Source: CAYOUV01 sp964407265
GTDB taxonomy: Bacteria > Chloroflexota > Anaerolineae > Anaerolineales > Villigracilaceae
Direction of reading: 5' to 3'
NCBI GenBank assembly: GCA_964407265.1
Contig: CAYOUV010000004.1
Coordinates: forward strand, 37,623 to 101,622
DNA: 64,000 nucleotides
The notes under the pieces were generated by a model, which saw only the letters and a list, made by a program, of their open reading frames with translations, was not told the origin of the DNA and did no database searches. How positions within the stretch are numbered: the stretch's first letter is position 1; every line of letters starts with the position of its first letter. Of the stretch, positions 51,620 through 59,799 are shown in pieces. Made by a program: the position numbers and the translations under genes.

Positions 51620-51679
51620 TTGACAGTACAATCGATCGGGAGTATAAAAAAATACCGACCAGTCGGTATTTTTTTATAC
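51620..51679 (+). promoter_or_regulatory. tetR-family promoter with 38-base perfect operator palindrome
   Basis: TTGACA (51620-51625), 17-base spacer, TATAAA (51643-51648). An inverted repeat with arms GTATAAAAAAATACCGAC and GTCGGTATTTTTTTATAC (18 bases each, perfect, CA centre, 51642-51679) covers the -10 box. The core ATACCGAC/GTCGGTAT is a common TetR-family operator form. The regulator gene starts 18 bases later, indicating autorepression. Confidence 0.85.
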
Positions 51680-51696
51680 GTTTCAAAGGTGCTCAC

Positions 51697-52278
51697 ATGC
51701 AACAACGCAGCCAAGAGACCCGCACGCACATCCTGGAAGCCGCGCTGGAGCATTTCGCCAGTCAGGGTTACAACGCGGCCAGCGTCGACGAAATCTGCGC
51801 TGCAGCCGGGGTGAGCAAGGGCGCGTTCTACCATCACTTCCCCAGCAAACAAGCGGTCTTCTTTGCCTTATTCCAGGATTGGCTGCAGGGCCTCGACAAA
51901 GCCTTTGCCGCCATCCACCCCTCAACTGTTCCTGAGACACTGATGCAAATGACCGGCGTGTTACCGGACCTGTTCGCCACCGCCGATAATCGCCTGCCGA
52001 TGTTCCTCGAATTCTGGCTGCAGGCCAGCCGCGACGAGAGCATTTGGAGTAAAACCATCGCTCCCTACCGGCATTACCAGCAACAATTCGCAAAACTGGT
52101 TCAGGAGGGCATTGACGAAGGAACGGTCAAGCCCGTAAATCCGCAAGCAGCCGCCCAGGTACTGCTCTCCCTGGCAGTGGGATTGGTACTGCAGGGCGTG
52201 CTTGATCCACAAGGAGCCGACTGGCCGCAGGTCGCGCAGGAAAGCCTGCAAATCCTGCTGGCCGGCCTGGCAAAATAA
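51697..52278 (+). CDS. TetR/AcrR family transcriptional regulator
   Basis: 193-residue repressor. ATG at 51697; an upstream-extended frame runs through the operator and is not used. The N-terminal HTH is RTHILEAALEHFASQGYNAASVDEICAAAGVSKGAFYHHFPSKQAVFFALF. The C-terminal ligand domain (residues 60-190) is of the TetR_C type with an unknown inducer. The two SDR genes downstream (gaps of 36 and -1 bases) are probably its targets. Confidence 0.92.
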   Translation: MQQRSQETRTHILEAALEHFASQGYNAASVDEICAAAGVSKGAFYHHFPSKQAVFFALFQDWLQGLDKAFAAIHPSTVPETLMQMTGVLPDLFATADNRLPMFLEFWLQASRDESIWSKTIAPYRHYQQQFAKLVQEGIDEGTVKPVNPQAAAQVLLSLAVGLVLQGVLDPQGADWPQVAQESLQILLAGLAK

Positions 52279-52314
52279 ATCAAATTTGAACACTGCAAAT
52301 CACAGGAGACCTCC

Positions 52315-53307
52315 ATGATTCTAGTCACCGGCGCAACCGGTCATATCGGTAACGTGCTTGTACGCCAACTGCTTAAGAAAGGGGAGCAAGTCCGCGCGCT
52401 GATTTTGCGCGGAGAAGACACCCGCTCGTTGCGGGATCTGGAGGTCGAAACCATTGAAGGCGATGTGCTCGACCTGTCGTCCTTGTGGGAGGCCTTTCAA
52501 GGTGTAAGGGGCGTATTCCACCTGGCCGGGATGATCTCAATCATGCCAGGTCGAGACTCGACCATCTGGCGCGTCAACGTGGAGGGCACCAAAAACGTGA
52601 TCAAAGCCGCCATCGAAAGCGGGGTCAAACGGCTGGTGTATACCAGTTCGATTCACGCCATCCGGCGCATGGAACGGGGCATCATCGACGAATCCCTGCC
52701 GTACGACCTTGCAACTCCGTACGGCGAGTACGATCGGTCCAAGGCCGCCGCCACGCTTGAGGTCCAGAAAGCAGCCCAGGCGGGATTGGATGCGGTCATC
52801 GTCTGTCCAACCGGAGTGATCGGTCCCTACGATTTCCGCGGCTCAGAAATAGGCCATGTCATCCGCGGCGCGGCGCTGGCTTATCCCACACTTTACGTCG
52901 ATGGAGCCTATGACTTTGTTGACGTGCGCGATGTCGCTCAGGGCTTGATCCTGGCCGAGCAAACCGGACTTGCTGGAGAGAGCTACATTCTCTCAGGTCA
53001 TAAGATCTCGGTCCGCTACCTGCTTGAAACCGTGCGCGAGGTAACCGGGCGTGCCTTCACCAGCATCAAACTGCCCTTCGGATTGGCTGCGTTTGTCGCC
53101 AAATTTACACCGCACTATTACCGCATCTCCCAGACCAAGCCGCGTTTCACGCCCTATTCGCTGGAGGTATTGCGCAGCAATGCGGACATCAGTCACGCCA
53201 AGGCCAGTCGCGAACTGGGCTACCAGACTCGCTCCATGTACGAGACCATCACCGACACCGTGCGCTGGATTCTTGAGAATCACATCGCTTTGGGGAAAGC
53301 GATATAA
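52315..53307 (+). CDS. NAD(P)-dependent extended SDR (epimerase/dihydroflavonol reductase-like)
   Basis: 330-residue extended short-chain dehydrogenase: MILVTGATGHIGNVLVRQLLKKGEQVRALILRG (cofactor motif), GVRGVFHLAGMISI, VKRLVYTSSIHAI and the catalytic YGEYDRSKAAA (Y-x3-K). It belongs to the atypical group that includes dihydroflavonol-4-reductase and 3-beta-HSD-like enzymes. CAGGAGACCTCC precedes ATG. Its TAA shares a base with the next ATG (TAATG). Substrate unknown; a TetR gene controls the unit. Confidence 0.88.
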   Translation: MILVTGATGHIGNVLVRQLLKKGEQVRALILRGEDTRSLRDLEVETIEGDVLDLSSLWEAFQGVRGVFHLAGMISIMPGRDSTIWRVNVEGTKNVIKAAIESGVKRLVYTSSIHAIRRMERGIIDESLPYDLATPYGEYDRSKAAATLEVQKAAQAGLDAVIVCPTGVIGPYDFRGSEIGHVIRGAALAYPTLYVDGAYDFVDVRDVAQGLILAEQTGLAGESYILSGHKISVRYLLETVREVTGRAFTSIKLPFGLAAFVAKFTPHYYRISQTKPRFTPYSLEVLRSNADISHAKASRELGYQTRSMYETITDTVRWILENHIALGKAI

Positions 53308-54101
53308 TGCAACCGAAAGATAAAGTCGCCGTGATCACCGGCGCATCCAGCGGGATCGGGGCAGCCACCGCCCGGCGGCTTTCACAAATCGGGATGCGGG
53401 TGGTGTTGGTTGCCCGTCGACTAGAACGCCTATCCGGATTGAAGCAAGCAATCGAATCAGAGGGTGGGCGAGCCGAGGTCATCCCGGCTGACCTGGCGGA
53501 CGAAAACGACCGCCTGCGGGTCTATCAGAAAGTCGAATCGGACTACGCCGGAGCTGACGTGTTGGTCAACAACGCCGGCTTTGGCTGGTACGGTTATTTC
53601 TCCAAAATGCCCTGGGAGACGGCCCGGGCTTTGCTACAGGTCAACATAGAAGCCACGGCACATTTGACATCGCTCTTTCTGCCCGGCATGCGGGCGCGCG
53701 ACCGCGGACATATTATCAACCTGGGTTCGATCTCGGGCAGCATTCCCAGCCAGGGAGTAGCGTTGTACAGCGCCAGCAAATCCTTCCTGGATGCCTTCAG
53801 CACCGCGCTCCACCGTGAGTTGCACGGGACTCAGGTGCAGGTCAGTGTGGTGCGGGCTGGGCCTGTACGGACCGAATTCAGCCAAACCGCTGCCAAGAGT
53901 ATGAATGGCTTGCACCTACCAACCGAAAACATAGGCGTGACGGCAGAACGTGTAGCCGGGCGCATTTGCCAGTTACTGCAGCACCCACGCCGGGTGATCT
54001 ACGTTCCGCGCTGGCTGCAGATCGTGCCGCTATTTGAATTGAGCTTCGGCTGGCTCGAAGATCGCCTTGGTCCGTTGCTGTTGAAACGTCAAGATGCATA
54101 A
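53307..54101 (+). CDS. Classical short-chain dehydrogenase/reductase
   Basis: 264-residue SDR. The cofactor motif TGASSGIGAATARRL, NNAGFG, the catalytic Ser in NLGSISGSIPSQGVALYSASKSFLDAFSTALHRE (YSASK) and RAGPVRTEF are all present. C-terminal residues (WLQIVPLFELSFGWLEDRLG) are hydrophobic and may lie on the membrane. It is translationally coupled to the preceding SDR; the two may catalyse successive steps on a lipid-like or xenobiotic substrate. Confidence 0.92.
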   Translation: MQPKDKVAVITGASSGIGAATARRLSQIGMRVVLVARRLERLSGLKQAIESEGGRAEVIPADLADENDRLRVYQKVESDYAGADVLVNNAGFGWYGYFSKMPWETARALLQVNIEATAHLTSLFLPGMRARDRGHIINLGSISGSIPSQGVALYSASKSFLDAFSTALHRELHGTQVQVSVVRAGPVRTEFSQTAAKSMNGLHLPTENIGVTAERVAGRICQLLQHPRRVIYVPRWLQIVPLFELSFGWLEDRLGPLLLKRQDA

Positions 54102-54107
54102 GCAAAC

Positions 54108-54140
54108 GCCCGGCTTGCAAATCAGCCAGGCTCTTTTTTA
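54108..54140 (+). terminator. Intrinsic terminator after SDR pair
   Basis: GCCCGGCT and AGCCAGGC pair with one mismatch, followed by TCTTTTTT. It separates the SDR genes from the convergent MFS gene. Confidence 0.75.
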
Positions 54141-54154
54141 TTTCATGTGTGATC

Positions 54155-55498
54155 CTATGGCAGAGGGGCTTCGGCCGCCTGGAGCGCATCATGGTCGGGG
54201 AGCATGTCCTCCGCCGAACGGATAGCCGGCAGCAGATACCCGCTCAAACCAACCAGTACCCCACCCACACCGCAGAAGATCATCAGCAGGCCCATACCGG
54301 AACCGGGACCGGTCCCGACCAGGCTGCCGAACAACCTGGATAGGGTCGTCGAGGAGGCCATGGCTGGTTCGAGCACGAAGTCGGCCAGAGTCCCGGCGAT
54401 GATCGGGGAAATCGGGTTGGTGAACCAGGCAATCAAGCGCCGGGCAGAAAAGACCCGTCCCTGCAAGTCGGGAGCAACCTTAGCCTGCCAGATGGCCTGG
54501 TTGGAGGCGTTGATCAACGGCGAAAACATCGAAGCCAATACGATGGCAAAGATCCAGATCGGCAATGCCTGGCCCATACCGAGGAAGATCAAACCGGACA
54601 TGGCGAATATCCAGCCCAGCAGCACACCGTGCACGCGACGCTTGAAGCCGCCCCAGGCGCTCATGATCACTCCCCCGACCACACCTCCAATCGCCCCGGC
54701 CGATTCCACAGACCCAAAGATGACGCTGTTGTTCCCGGTACGCGACAGGAGCATGGGCGCCAGGAGGGTGAAACCGATCCCCGAAAATAGATTCCCGATC
54801 AGGAAAATCACCTGCAATCCTAACAGGCTCGGGCGCGCAAAGATATATTTGAAGCCGTACAGGGCCTCCTCCCACAGGTTACCCTGTCCCTGGGCACCTT
54901 CAACGGTCCGCACGGGCTGAGGCACATGAACGAATAGCAAGATGCTGATTGCCAGCAAAAAAGTGACCACATCGATGGTCAAGATCCCGCTCAAGCCAAT
55001 CAAGGGCAGCAGCGCACCCGCCAACAGCGGTGCCAGCACGCCGGGACCCGCATCGATTAACGACATCATGCCATTAGCGCGACCATACTGCTCCTTGGGG
55101 AGCATCGTCGTGATCGCTGCTGAGTAGGCCGGCCATTGGAAGGTATTTCCCAGACCCTGTACCACCGCGGCGACATATAAATGCCAGAGCTGCAGCATGC
55201 CTGCTGCCTGCAGGACCAGAATGGCGACGGTTGCCAGCCCGGCCCCCAGGTCACTGATCATCATCATCAGTTTGCGGTTGTGACGGTCGACCAGCACACC
55301 AGCCAGGGGCGAAATAAGCAGGAAGGGGGTAATAAAAAAGACCTGCATCAGGCCCAGTGCGGTTGCGCTGTCCGTCTTTTCATAGACCCAGATGGTCAGC
55401 GCAAAGCCCGTCATATTGGTGGCCAGGACAGAGACAATTTGTCCGGCCCAGACCATGCTGAACCCCAGCATACCGCTGGGACGTTTATTCTCTTGCAT
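54155..55498 (-). CDS. MFS transporter (EntS/MFS_3-like)
   Basis: 447-residue twelve-helix permease. ATG at 55498 (MQENKRPSGMLGFSMVWAGQIVSVLATNMTGFALTIWVYEKT) follows GCGAGGAATTC and is preferred over a TTG at 55528. The motif A-like loop is SPLAGVLVDRHNRKLMMMISDLGAG. The family exports small molecules and siderophores by proton antiport. It converges on the TetR-SDR unit; functional linkage is possible but unproven. Confidence 0.9.
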   Translation of the reverse strand: MQENKRPSGMLGFSMVWAGQIVSVLATNMTGFALTIWVYEKTDSATALGLMQVFFITPFLLISPLAGVLVDRHNRKLMMMISDLGAGLATVAILVLQAAGMLQLWHLYVAAVVQGLGNTFQWPAYSAAITTMLPKEQYGRANGMMSLIDAGPGVLAPLLAGALLPLIGLSGILTIDVVTFLLAISILLFVHVPQPVRTVEGAQGQGNLWEEALYGFKYIFARPSLLGLQVIFLIGNLFSGIGFTLLAPMLLSRTGNNSVIFGSVESAGAIGGVVGGVIMSAWGGFKRRVHGVLLGWIFAMSGLIFLGMGQALPIWIFAIVLASMFSPLINASNQAIWQAKVAPDLQGRVFSARRLIAWFTNPISPIIAGTLADFVLEPAMASSTTLSRLFGSLVGTGPGSGMGLLMIFCGVGGVLVGLSGYLLPAIRSAEDMLPDHDALQAAEAPLP

Positions 55499-55622
55499 GA
55501 GATTGAATTCCTCGCCGGATGGAATCAATACCAGTGATGCTGCTTATCCACGGACAGAGGCGGGCATGCCCGTGCCCGCCACCGTCCAGCTTACCTTACC
55601 TTTCAAGGAAGAGAAACTCCAA

Positions 55623-56006
55623 CTATTCGACGTAAATCTCGACATGCTCTCCATCTTCATCATCGACTACGTCAATGATCTTGCCGGTCATACCTGCGCG
55701 CAGCGCTTCCATGACATTGGTCATATCAACGCCTTCGACCTCAGGGGCGAAGTGCGCACCGATCTTCATCCCGGCGTCGATCAGCCCGAGCGGAATCTGC
55801 ACCATCGCTTTGGAGCGACCGCTGGCCACGTCCGTGACACGGATCCGCAGCCAGCGTGCTGACCCGGTTGGTCGCATCCCGCCGGAGGTATTGGCGCCGC
55901 GTCGGCCTTCGGTCAGAGCCGAGAGCAGTTTGGTACCTTCCTCAGCACTGATCTTGCCCTCCTCGATCATTTTCAAAATCTTCATGCGTTCTTCGGATGT
56001 TGTCAT
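55623..56006 (-). CDS. SHOCT-like small protein
   Basis: 127-residue protein starting MTTSEERMKILKMIEEGKISAEEGTKLLSALTEG, a SHOCT/YvlB-type helical hairpin found at the ends of envelope-stress proteins. The C-terminal half (LRIRVTDVASGRSKAMVQIPLGLIDAGMKIGAHFAPEVEG...IIDVVDDEDGEHVEIYVE) is a conserved beta-alpha domain. The ATG at 56006 is selected because GGAGGCAGTT precedes it. It is the last gene of an operon in which three proteins share the same hairpin, so it is probably a regulatory or interaction partner. Confidence 0.8.
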   Translation of the reverse strand: MTTSEERMKILKMIEEGKISAEEGTKLLSALTEGRRGANTSGGMRPTGSARWLRIRVTDVASGRSKAMVQIPLGLIDAGMKIGAHFAPEVEGVDMTNVMEALRAGMTGKIIDVVDDEDGEHVEIYVE

Positions 56007-56145
56007 AACTGCCTCCATCTTTATCCTGTAACGGGATCAAGCTGTCGCAAGGATTTCGTAACTTACTTGATGGTCTGGTAATCGGAATTTAAACCAGACC
56101 GAAATAATTGCCAAAGTAGCCAGTTCACCTGGTCAACGAATATGT

Positions 56146-56784
56146 TTAGCCAATAAAGACCTGCACGCGTTCGCCGTCCTCACCCTCATCAACATTGATC
56201 ACCAGCGGCGTGTCAGAGGTAGTGGTCTGATCGAAGGCCTCCAGGATTTCATCTAAATTCGTTTTATCCAGACCGCGGATACGATGCCCAAAGGTGCGTG
56301 TGAACCATCCCATGAAACGAAACGGAATCGGAAAGCCAAAGACGATGCGCTGCGGTCGTGCGCCAGGTTTCTGCTCCACGCGGACGAACAACCAGCGCAC
56401 CTTTTGCCAGCCGGCGCCCAAGGCAATTACTGCGATCCCGATCAAGAAAGGCAACCAGGCACAATAGAACCAGAAGCCAAAATTCGAAGCGGAGATCAGG
56501 GTATACAACCAATAAGCCGTCAGAACCGTAATAAGTACGCCGACCGCCAGCGGAATCTCCCAAAAGCTGCGCACGCGTGACGTCATGCGTACAACCTCGG
56601 GGTCCGGTTCGGAACCAAAGCCGGAGCCGGCCCCAGTCCCTGACGAATTCTCCGGCTGGATGACTTCGATCTCGTCCTCGTTGGCAGCTTCATCGATGGC
56701 CCGCATCAGGCGCAAGCCTTCCTCGGCGCTGATTTTGCCATCCTCGATCATCTTCAAGATTTGGGTACGCTCGGGTTCGGTCAT
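56146..56784 (-). CDS. SHOCT-like membrane protein
   Basis: 212-residue protein with the SHOCT-like hairpin at the N-terminus (ERTQILKMIEDGKISAEEGLRLMRAIDE), two helices (FWEIPLAVGVLITVLTAYWLYTLI; FWFYCAWLPFLIGIAVIALGAGW), and a C-terminal segment (NLDEILEAFDQTTTSDTPLVINVDEGEDGERVQVFIG) matching the end of the downstream protein. It starts 1 base after the DUF4097 stop, so it is co-translated. Likely membrane-resident partner of that protein. Confidence 0.8.
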   Translation of the reverse strand: MTEPERTQILKMIEDGKISAEEGLRLMRAIDEAANEDEIEVIQPENSSGTGAGSGFGSEPDPEVVRMTSRVRSFWEIPLAVGVLITVLTAYWLYTLISASNFGFWFYCAWLPFLIGIAVIALGAGWQKVRWLFVRVEQKPGARPQRIVFGFPIPFRFMGWFTRTFGHRIRGLDKTNLDEILEAFDQTTTSDTPLVINVDEGEDGERVQVFIG

Positions 56785-56785
56785 C

Positions 56786-57976
56786 TCATTCTCCTCGGCC
56801 TTCCAGAGCAGCCAGCAGCTTCTCAGCTTCTTCCAGGCTGATCTTCTTCTCTTCCAGCATACGCAAAATAGTCAGGCGCTCTTCATCACTGACCAAATCT
56901 GGCGCGGTTGGCCCGGCTTCCGAGAAGGGCCTGTTGAATGACCAGTTTCCACCCGCGGTGCCACGCCCGCGGCGGTCTGCCGCGCGCACCTTGTGTTCGG
57001 CGCGGCGTACTGCAGATTCCATTTTACGCTGCGCGCGTTGGGCAGCCGCTTCGGCTCGCATCTGCGCTTTGAGCGACTTGCCCATTTCCGAGCGAATCCG
57101 CGAGCGGATTTGTTCGTTCAAGTCAGACGGTACGCCTGCTACTGGTGGGATCGGTGGGATTCCAGGGAAATCACCCCCGAAGATATCGCCCATAAAATCA
57201 CCGAACTCAGCTGCCGATTCCCATTCGCTGGCTTTGCTGGTCACATGGATGCTTCCGCCAGCTGTCAACGCGATCTTGGCCGCACCTTTTCCCAAGGTGA
57301 TATTTTGGACCTTGTCACCCTTTGCTTCGACTATGTTTGGCAAGTTCACTTGTATATCTTCCGGCGAACCAGCAGTGAGCTTCAACTTCGCGTCAGCGTC
57401 CCTGGGCAGTCGCAGCAGGATATTGCCACCCGAGTTCAAACTGTAGCTCAACTTGGCTTTTGGTTCCAGGAACATCACAGCATCCCCGGCCACTGTTCCG
57501 GTCAGGTTACCCTGCACATTGCGCAAGTACAGATCATCCGCGGCATTTTCAAGCTGAAGGTTACCGTGGACATCCCGCAGGGAGGTATCACCAGCCACCC
57601 GGCCGATTTCAACCTCCCCATGCGCCCCGCGCAAAGCCAGATCATCGCTGACGTTTTCGATTTGGACTGGACCGACGTCTCGCAAAGCCAGGTCTCCGCC
57701 CACAGTCTGAAGGGAGATCGCACCTCGCAGACCGCGGATGTTCACGTCAGCCTCGGCCGACACAACCGTCAGGCTGGCATCGCGCGGCAAGGACAAAATC
57801 AGATCCCCATCGCAAGTCAGCTCAAAATGCTCGCCGTCCTGGTTTAATTCCAGCAGTTCGTCATTGGTCCGGGCGGATATCTCCTGTCGCTCCCACCCGA
57901 CAACACGTAAATCCCCGGGTACAGATTGGATCGTTACGCTGGGATTGGCAACCGTGCTTAAGGTTTGGTGTCGCAC
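56786..57976 (-). CDS. DUF4097 beta-helix protein with C-terminal SHOCT-like hairpin
   Basis: 396-residue protein. A GTG start at 57976 (VRHQTLSTVANPSVTIQSVPGDLRVVGWE) follows GAGGAGCAATAGC directly after the upstream stop; a longer frame overlaps the upstream gene and is rejected. Residues 15-230 are short beta repeats (LQTVGGDLALRDVG, IENVSDDLALRGAHG, LENAADDLYLRNVQG) typical of DUF4097. A charged helical stretch follows (RAEAAAQRAQRKMESAVRRAEHKVRAADRRGR), then the hairpin LVSDEERLTILRMLEEKKISLEEAEKLLAALEG. Bacillus YvlB is the nearest described relative, in an envelope-stress operon. Confidence 0.82.
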   Translation of the reverse strand: MRHQTLSTVANPSVTIQSVPGDLRVVGWERQEISARTNDELLELNQDGEHFELTCDGDLILSLPRDASLTVVSAEADVNIRGLRGAISLQTVGGDLALRDVGPVQIENVSDDLALRGAHGEVEIGRVAGDTSLRDVHGNLQLENAADDLYLRNVQGNLTGTVAGDAVMFLEPKAKLSYSLNSGGNILLRLPRDADAKLKLTAGSPEDIQVNLPNIVEAKGDKVQNITLGKGAAKIALTAGGSIHVTSKASEWESAAEFGDFMGDIFGGDFPGIPPIPPVAGVPSDLNEQIRSRIRSEMGKSLKAQMRAEAAAQRAQRKMESAVRRAEHKVRAADRRGRGTAGGNWSFNRPFSEAGPTAPDLVSDEERLTILRMLEEKKISLEEAEKLLAALEGRGE

Positions 57977-57977
57977 G

Positions 57978-58361
57978 CTATTGCTCCTCTCCGCGCAGGA
58001 TGCGCATGGCATCCTCAGCCGAGATCTTACCGGAGTCCAGATCCTCCAGGATATTGCGCCTGATGTCATCCGAGAGATCGGATGGTTCATCCTTGCCAGG
58101 TTCATAGCCCATGGCGCGAATCACCTCATGCAGGCGGTTGCGAATGGTCGGGTACGACAGCCCCAACTCGCTTTCCATGCGGTTGATCTTTCCTTCGCAA
58201 CGCACAAAAACTTCGATAAACTCAAGCTGTTCGGCGCTCAGATTGCCGAAAGTCCCTTGGGTGAAACGTCCCTCGACTGTCGTGTCGCAAACCTGGCAAT
58301 ACAGGCGCGTGACGATCAGCTCATTCTGGCAAACCGGGCAACGTGTCAGAGCAGGATTCAT
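57978..58361 (-). CDS. DUF2089 family zinc-ribbon regulator-like protein
   Basis: 127-residue protein. A zinc ribbon (RCPVCQNELIVTRLYCQVCDTTVEG, residues 7-32) precedes a DUF2089 helix-turn-helix-like domain (FGNLSAEQLEFIEVFVRCEGKINRMESELGLSYPTIRNRLHEVIRAMGY). The C-terminus (IRRNILEDLDSGKISAEDAMRILRGEEQ) is again the SHOCT-like hairpin. It looks like a DNA-binding regulator of its own operon. GAGGAGGCTAAA precedes ATG; the DUF4097 GTG follows one base after its stop. Confidence 0.85.
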   Translation of the reverse strand: MNPALTRCPVCQNELIVTRLYCQVCDTTVEGRFTQGTFGNLSAEQLEFIEVFVRCEGKINRMESELGLSYPTIRNRLHEVIRAMGYEPGKDEPSDLSDDIRRNILEDLDSGKISAEDAMRILRGEEQ

Positions 58362-58376
58362 TTTAGCCTCCTCACG

Positions 58377-58568
58377 CTAGTGCGTGGAAAACGCAATAGT
58401 ATTTTTAGCCGCTGGCTGACCCTTGAGCTTAAAGCCCAAACGGATCAAAAAGTCGCCCAGGCGGACCCGCCAGAAGCTGCGTCCGATCCGCGGGCTTGAG
58501 TCTGCTGCAGCCAGCAACTCGCGCTGGTAAATTCGATACAAACTATAGGAAGTATCATTCAAATACAT
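58377..58568 (-). CDS. Small hypothetical protein, first gene of DUF2089 operon
   Basis: 63-residue basic protein: MYLNDTSYSLYRIYQRELLAAADSSPRIGRSFWRVRLGDFLIRLGFKLKGQPAAKNTIAFSTH. AAAGGAGAGACGGCC precedes the ATG at 58568, which decides the start. It ends 15 bases before DUF2089 and is the first gene after a strong promoter. No family recognised. Confidence 0.7.
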   Translation of the reverse strand: MYLNDTSYSLYRIYQRELLAAADSSPRIGRSFWRVRLGDFLIRLGFKLKGQPAAKNTIAFSTH

Positions 58569-58610
58569 GGCCGTCTCTCCTTTCGACTGCCGAAACAGTA
58601 ATCCAAACAA

Positions 58611-58638
58611 ATTATACGCATTCTGGAAAATAAGTCAA
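58611..58638 (-). promoter_or_regulatory. Promoter of the DUF2089-DUF4097 operon
   Basis: On the minus strand TTGACT (58638-58633), 16-base spacer, TATAAT (58616-58611), about 40 bases before the first gene. Confidence 0.75.
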
Positions 58639-58639
58639 G

Positions 58640-58975
58640 GTTTTGTTTTATTTTATTGAAGTTGATATAAATATAATTAATATCTATTTACGAATCGGGC
58701 AGTATTTTGCACGGAACATGAACAATGATGAGTTTGGTGCTCATCCATTCAGGATTCGCTCTGATCTGCCCCCCTCGATATCCCCAACGGTTTCTTGCTA
58801 CGCAACCTCCTTTTTGACTGGTTTCACCTATCTTATGAAAAAGCCGGGTTTCCGCTCCGGGTGGAAAGTGCGCTGAACCAGCCAACTTCTCAAATACCGG
58901 GTCATCATGGTACCGATCCAAACAGGGCAATGCTCCCGGTGTGGATTTAACCTTAAAATCCGTTGACTCGAGGTC
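58640..58975. other. Intergenic stretch with no recognised gene
   Basis: About 335 bases between the divergent DUF2089 operon and lexA promoters. An open frame on the minus strand (58930-58688) has no ribosome-binding site and a composition unlike neighbouring proteins; no family wording was recognised. Nothing else seen. Confidence 0.5.
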
Positions 58976-59004
58976 TTGACACAGAACGCATGTTCGTGTA
59001 TTAT
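58976..59004 (+). promoter_or_regulatory. lexA promoter with SOS box
   Basis: TTGACA (58976-58981), 17-base spacer, TATTAT (58999-59004). The spacer contains AGAACGCATGTTCG (58983-58996), one base from the Gram-positive LexA consensus CGAACrnryGTTCG. This is autoregulation by LexA. Confidence 0.9.
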
Positions 59005-59042
59005 GTTAGCACAAATGAGCGACTAATGCTCAGGAGGTAGCT

Positions 59043-59729
59043 ATGATGATGGTCAGAAAAAGCAAAGGCTTGAGCGAGCGGCACCAAAAAATCCTCGAAT
59101 TTCTCAAGTCGTACCAGACCGCAAACAGATACCCGCCCTCCATTCGCGAGATTGGGGAAAACACCGGCATCTCTTCTACTTCGGTGGTCAATTACTATCT
59201 CGACCAGCTCGAAAAGATGGGGATGATCGAACGCGATCGCAAGATATCACGTGGTGTGCGCCTGGTAGGTGCCAATCTCATCGGTGAAATGCTCAAGATA
59301 CCGGTCGTCGGCCGCATCGTAGCCAGCGCCCCGGCACCCGTCCCGGCTTCGGATTTCAACTATTACGACGCTGACACGACCGTGGACATCGCCCGATCAC
59401 TGCTTTCTACGCGCGACAAACCCGCCGAACTCTTTGCCCTGGAAGTGCAAGGCGACTCAATGATCGACGCAATGGTCAACGATGGCGATATCGTCATCAT
59501 GCGCAAGGTTGGCAGCAATGCCGAAGCCAAGAACGGCGATATGGTGGCTGTCTGGTTGCCGTCCCGCGACGAGACCACCCTCAAATACTTTTACAAGGAA
59601 AAAGAAGGCTACCGCCTGCAGCCTGCCAATCCAACCATGGATCCGATCATGATCGACAAAGCTGAACCGCTCGAAATCAAGGGCAAAGTGGTCATGGTCA
59701 TCCGCAAGGTGGCAACAACGGCAGTCTAA
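59043..59729 (+). CDS. lexA: LexA repressor
   Basis: 228-residue SOS repressor-protease. The N-terminal winged helix is LSERHQKILEFLKSYQTANRYPPSIREIGENTGISSTSVVNYYLDQLEKMGMI. The C-terminal S24 domain has catalytic Ser139 (VQGDSMIDAMVNDGDIV) and Lys181 (ETTLKYFY). The self-cleavage site, normally Ala-Gly, appears to be Ala94-Ser95 (GRIVASAPAP). CAGGAGGTAGCT precedes ATG. An SOS box in its own promoter supports autoregulation. Confidence 0.95.
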   Translation: MMMVRKSKGLSERHQKILEFLKSYQTANRYPPSIREIGENTGISSTSVVNYYLDQLEKMGMIERDRKISRGVRLVGANLIGEMLKIPVVGRIVASAPAPVPASDFNYYDADTTVDIARSLLSTRDKPAELFALEVQGDSMIDAMVNDGDIVIMRKVGSNAEAKNGDMVAVWLPSRDETTLKYFYKEKEGYRLQPANPTMDPIMIDKAEPLEIKGKVVMVIRKVATTAV

Positions 59730-59746
59730 GATCCTATGCCATTACT

Positions 59747-59779
59747 AAAAAAGACGGCTCATTTTGAGCCGTCTTTTTA
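59747..59779. terminator. Bidirectional terminator between lexA and rplL
   Basis: AAAAAAGACGGCTCA and TGAGCCGTCTTTTT form a long stem with loop TTT; A- and T-runs on the two sides allow it to stop both convergent transcripts. Confidence 0.88.
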
Positions 59780-59799
59780 TACCTTCTGGCAAATCGAAC

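Noticed and set aside
58688..58930. Small minus-strand gene between the DUF2089 operon and lexA
   Set aside because: No ribosome-binding site, no recognisable domain, unusual composition; it lies in a promoter-containing intergenic region.
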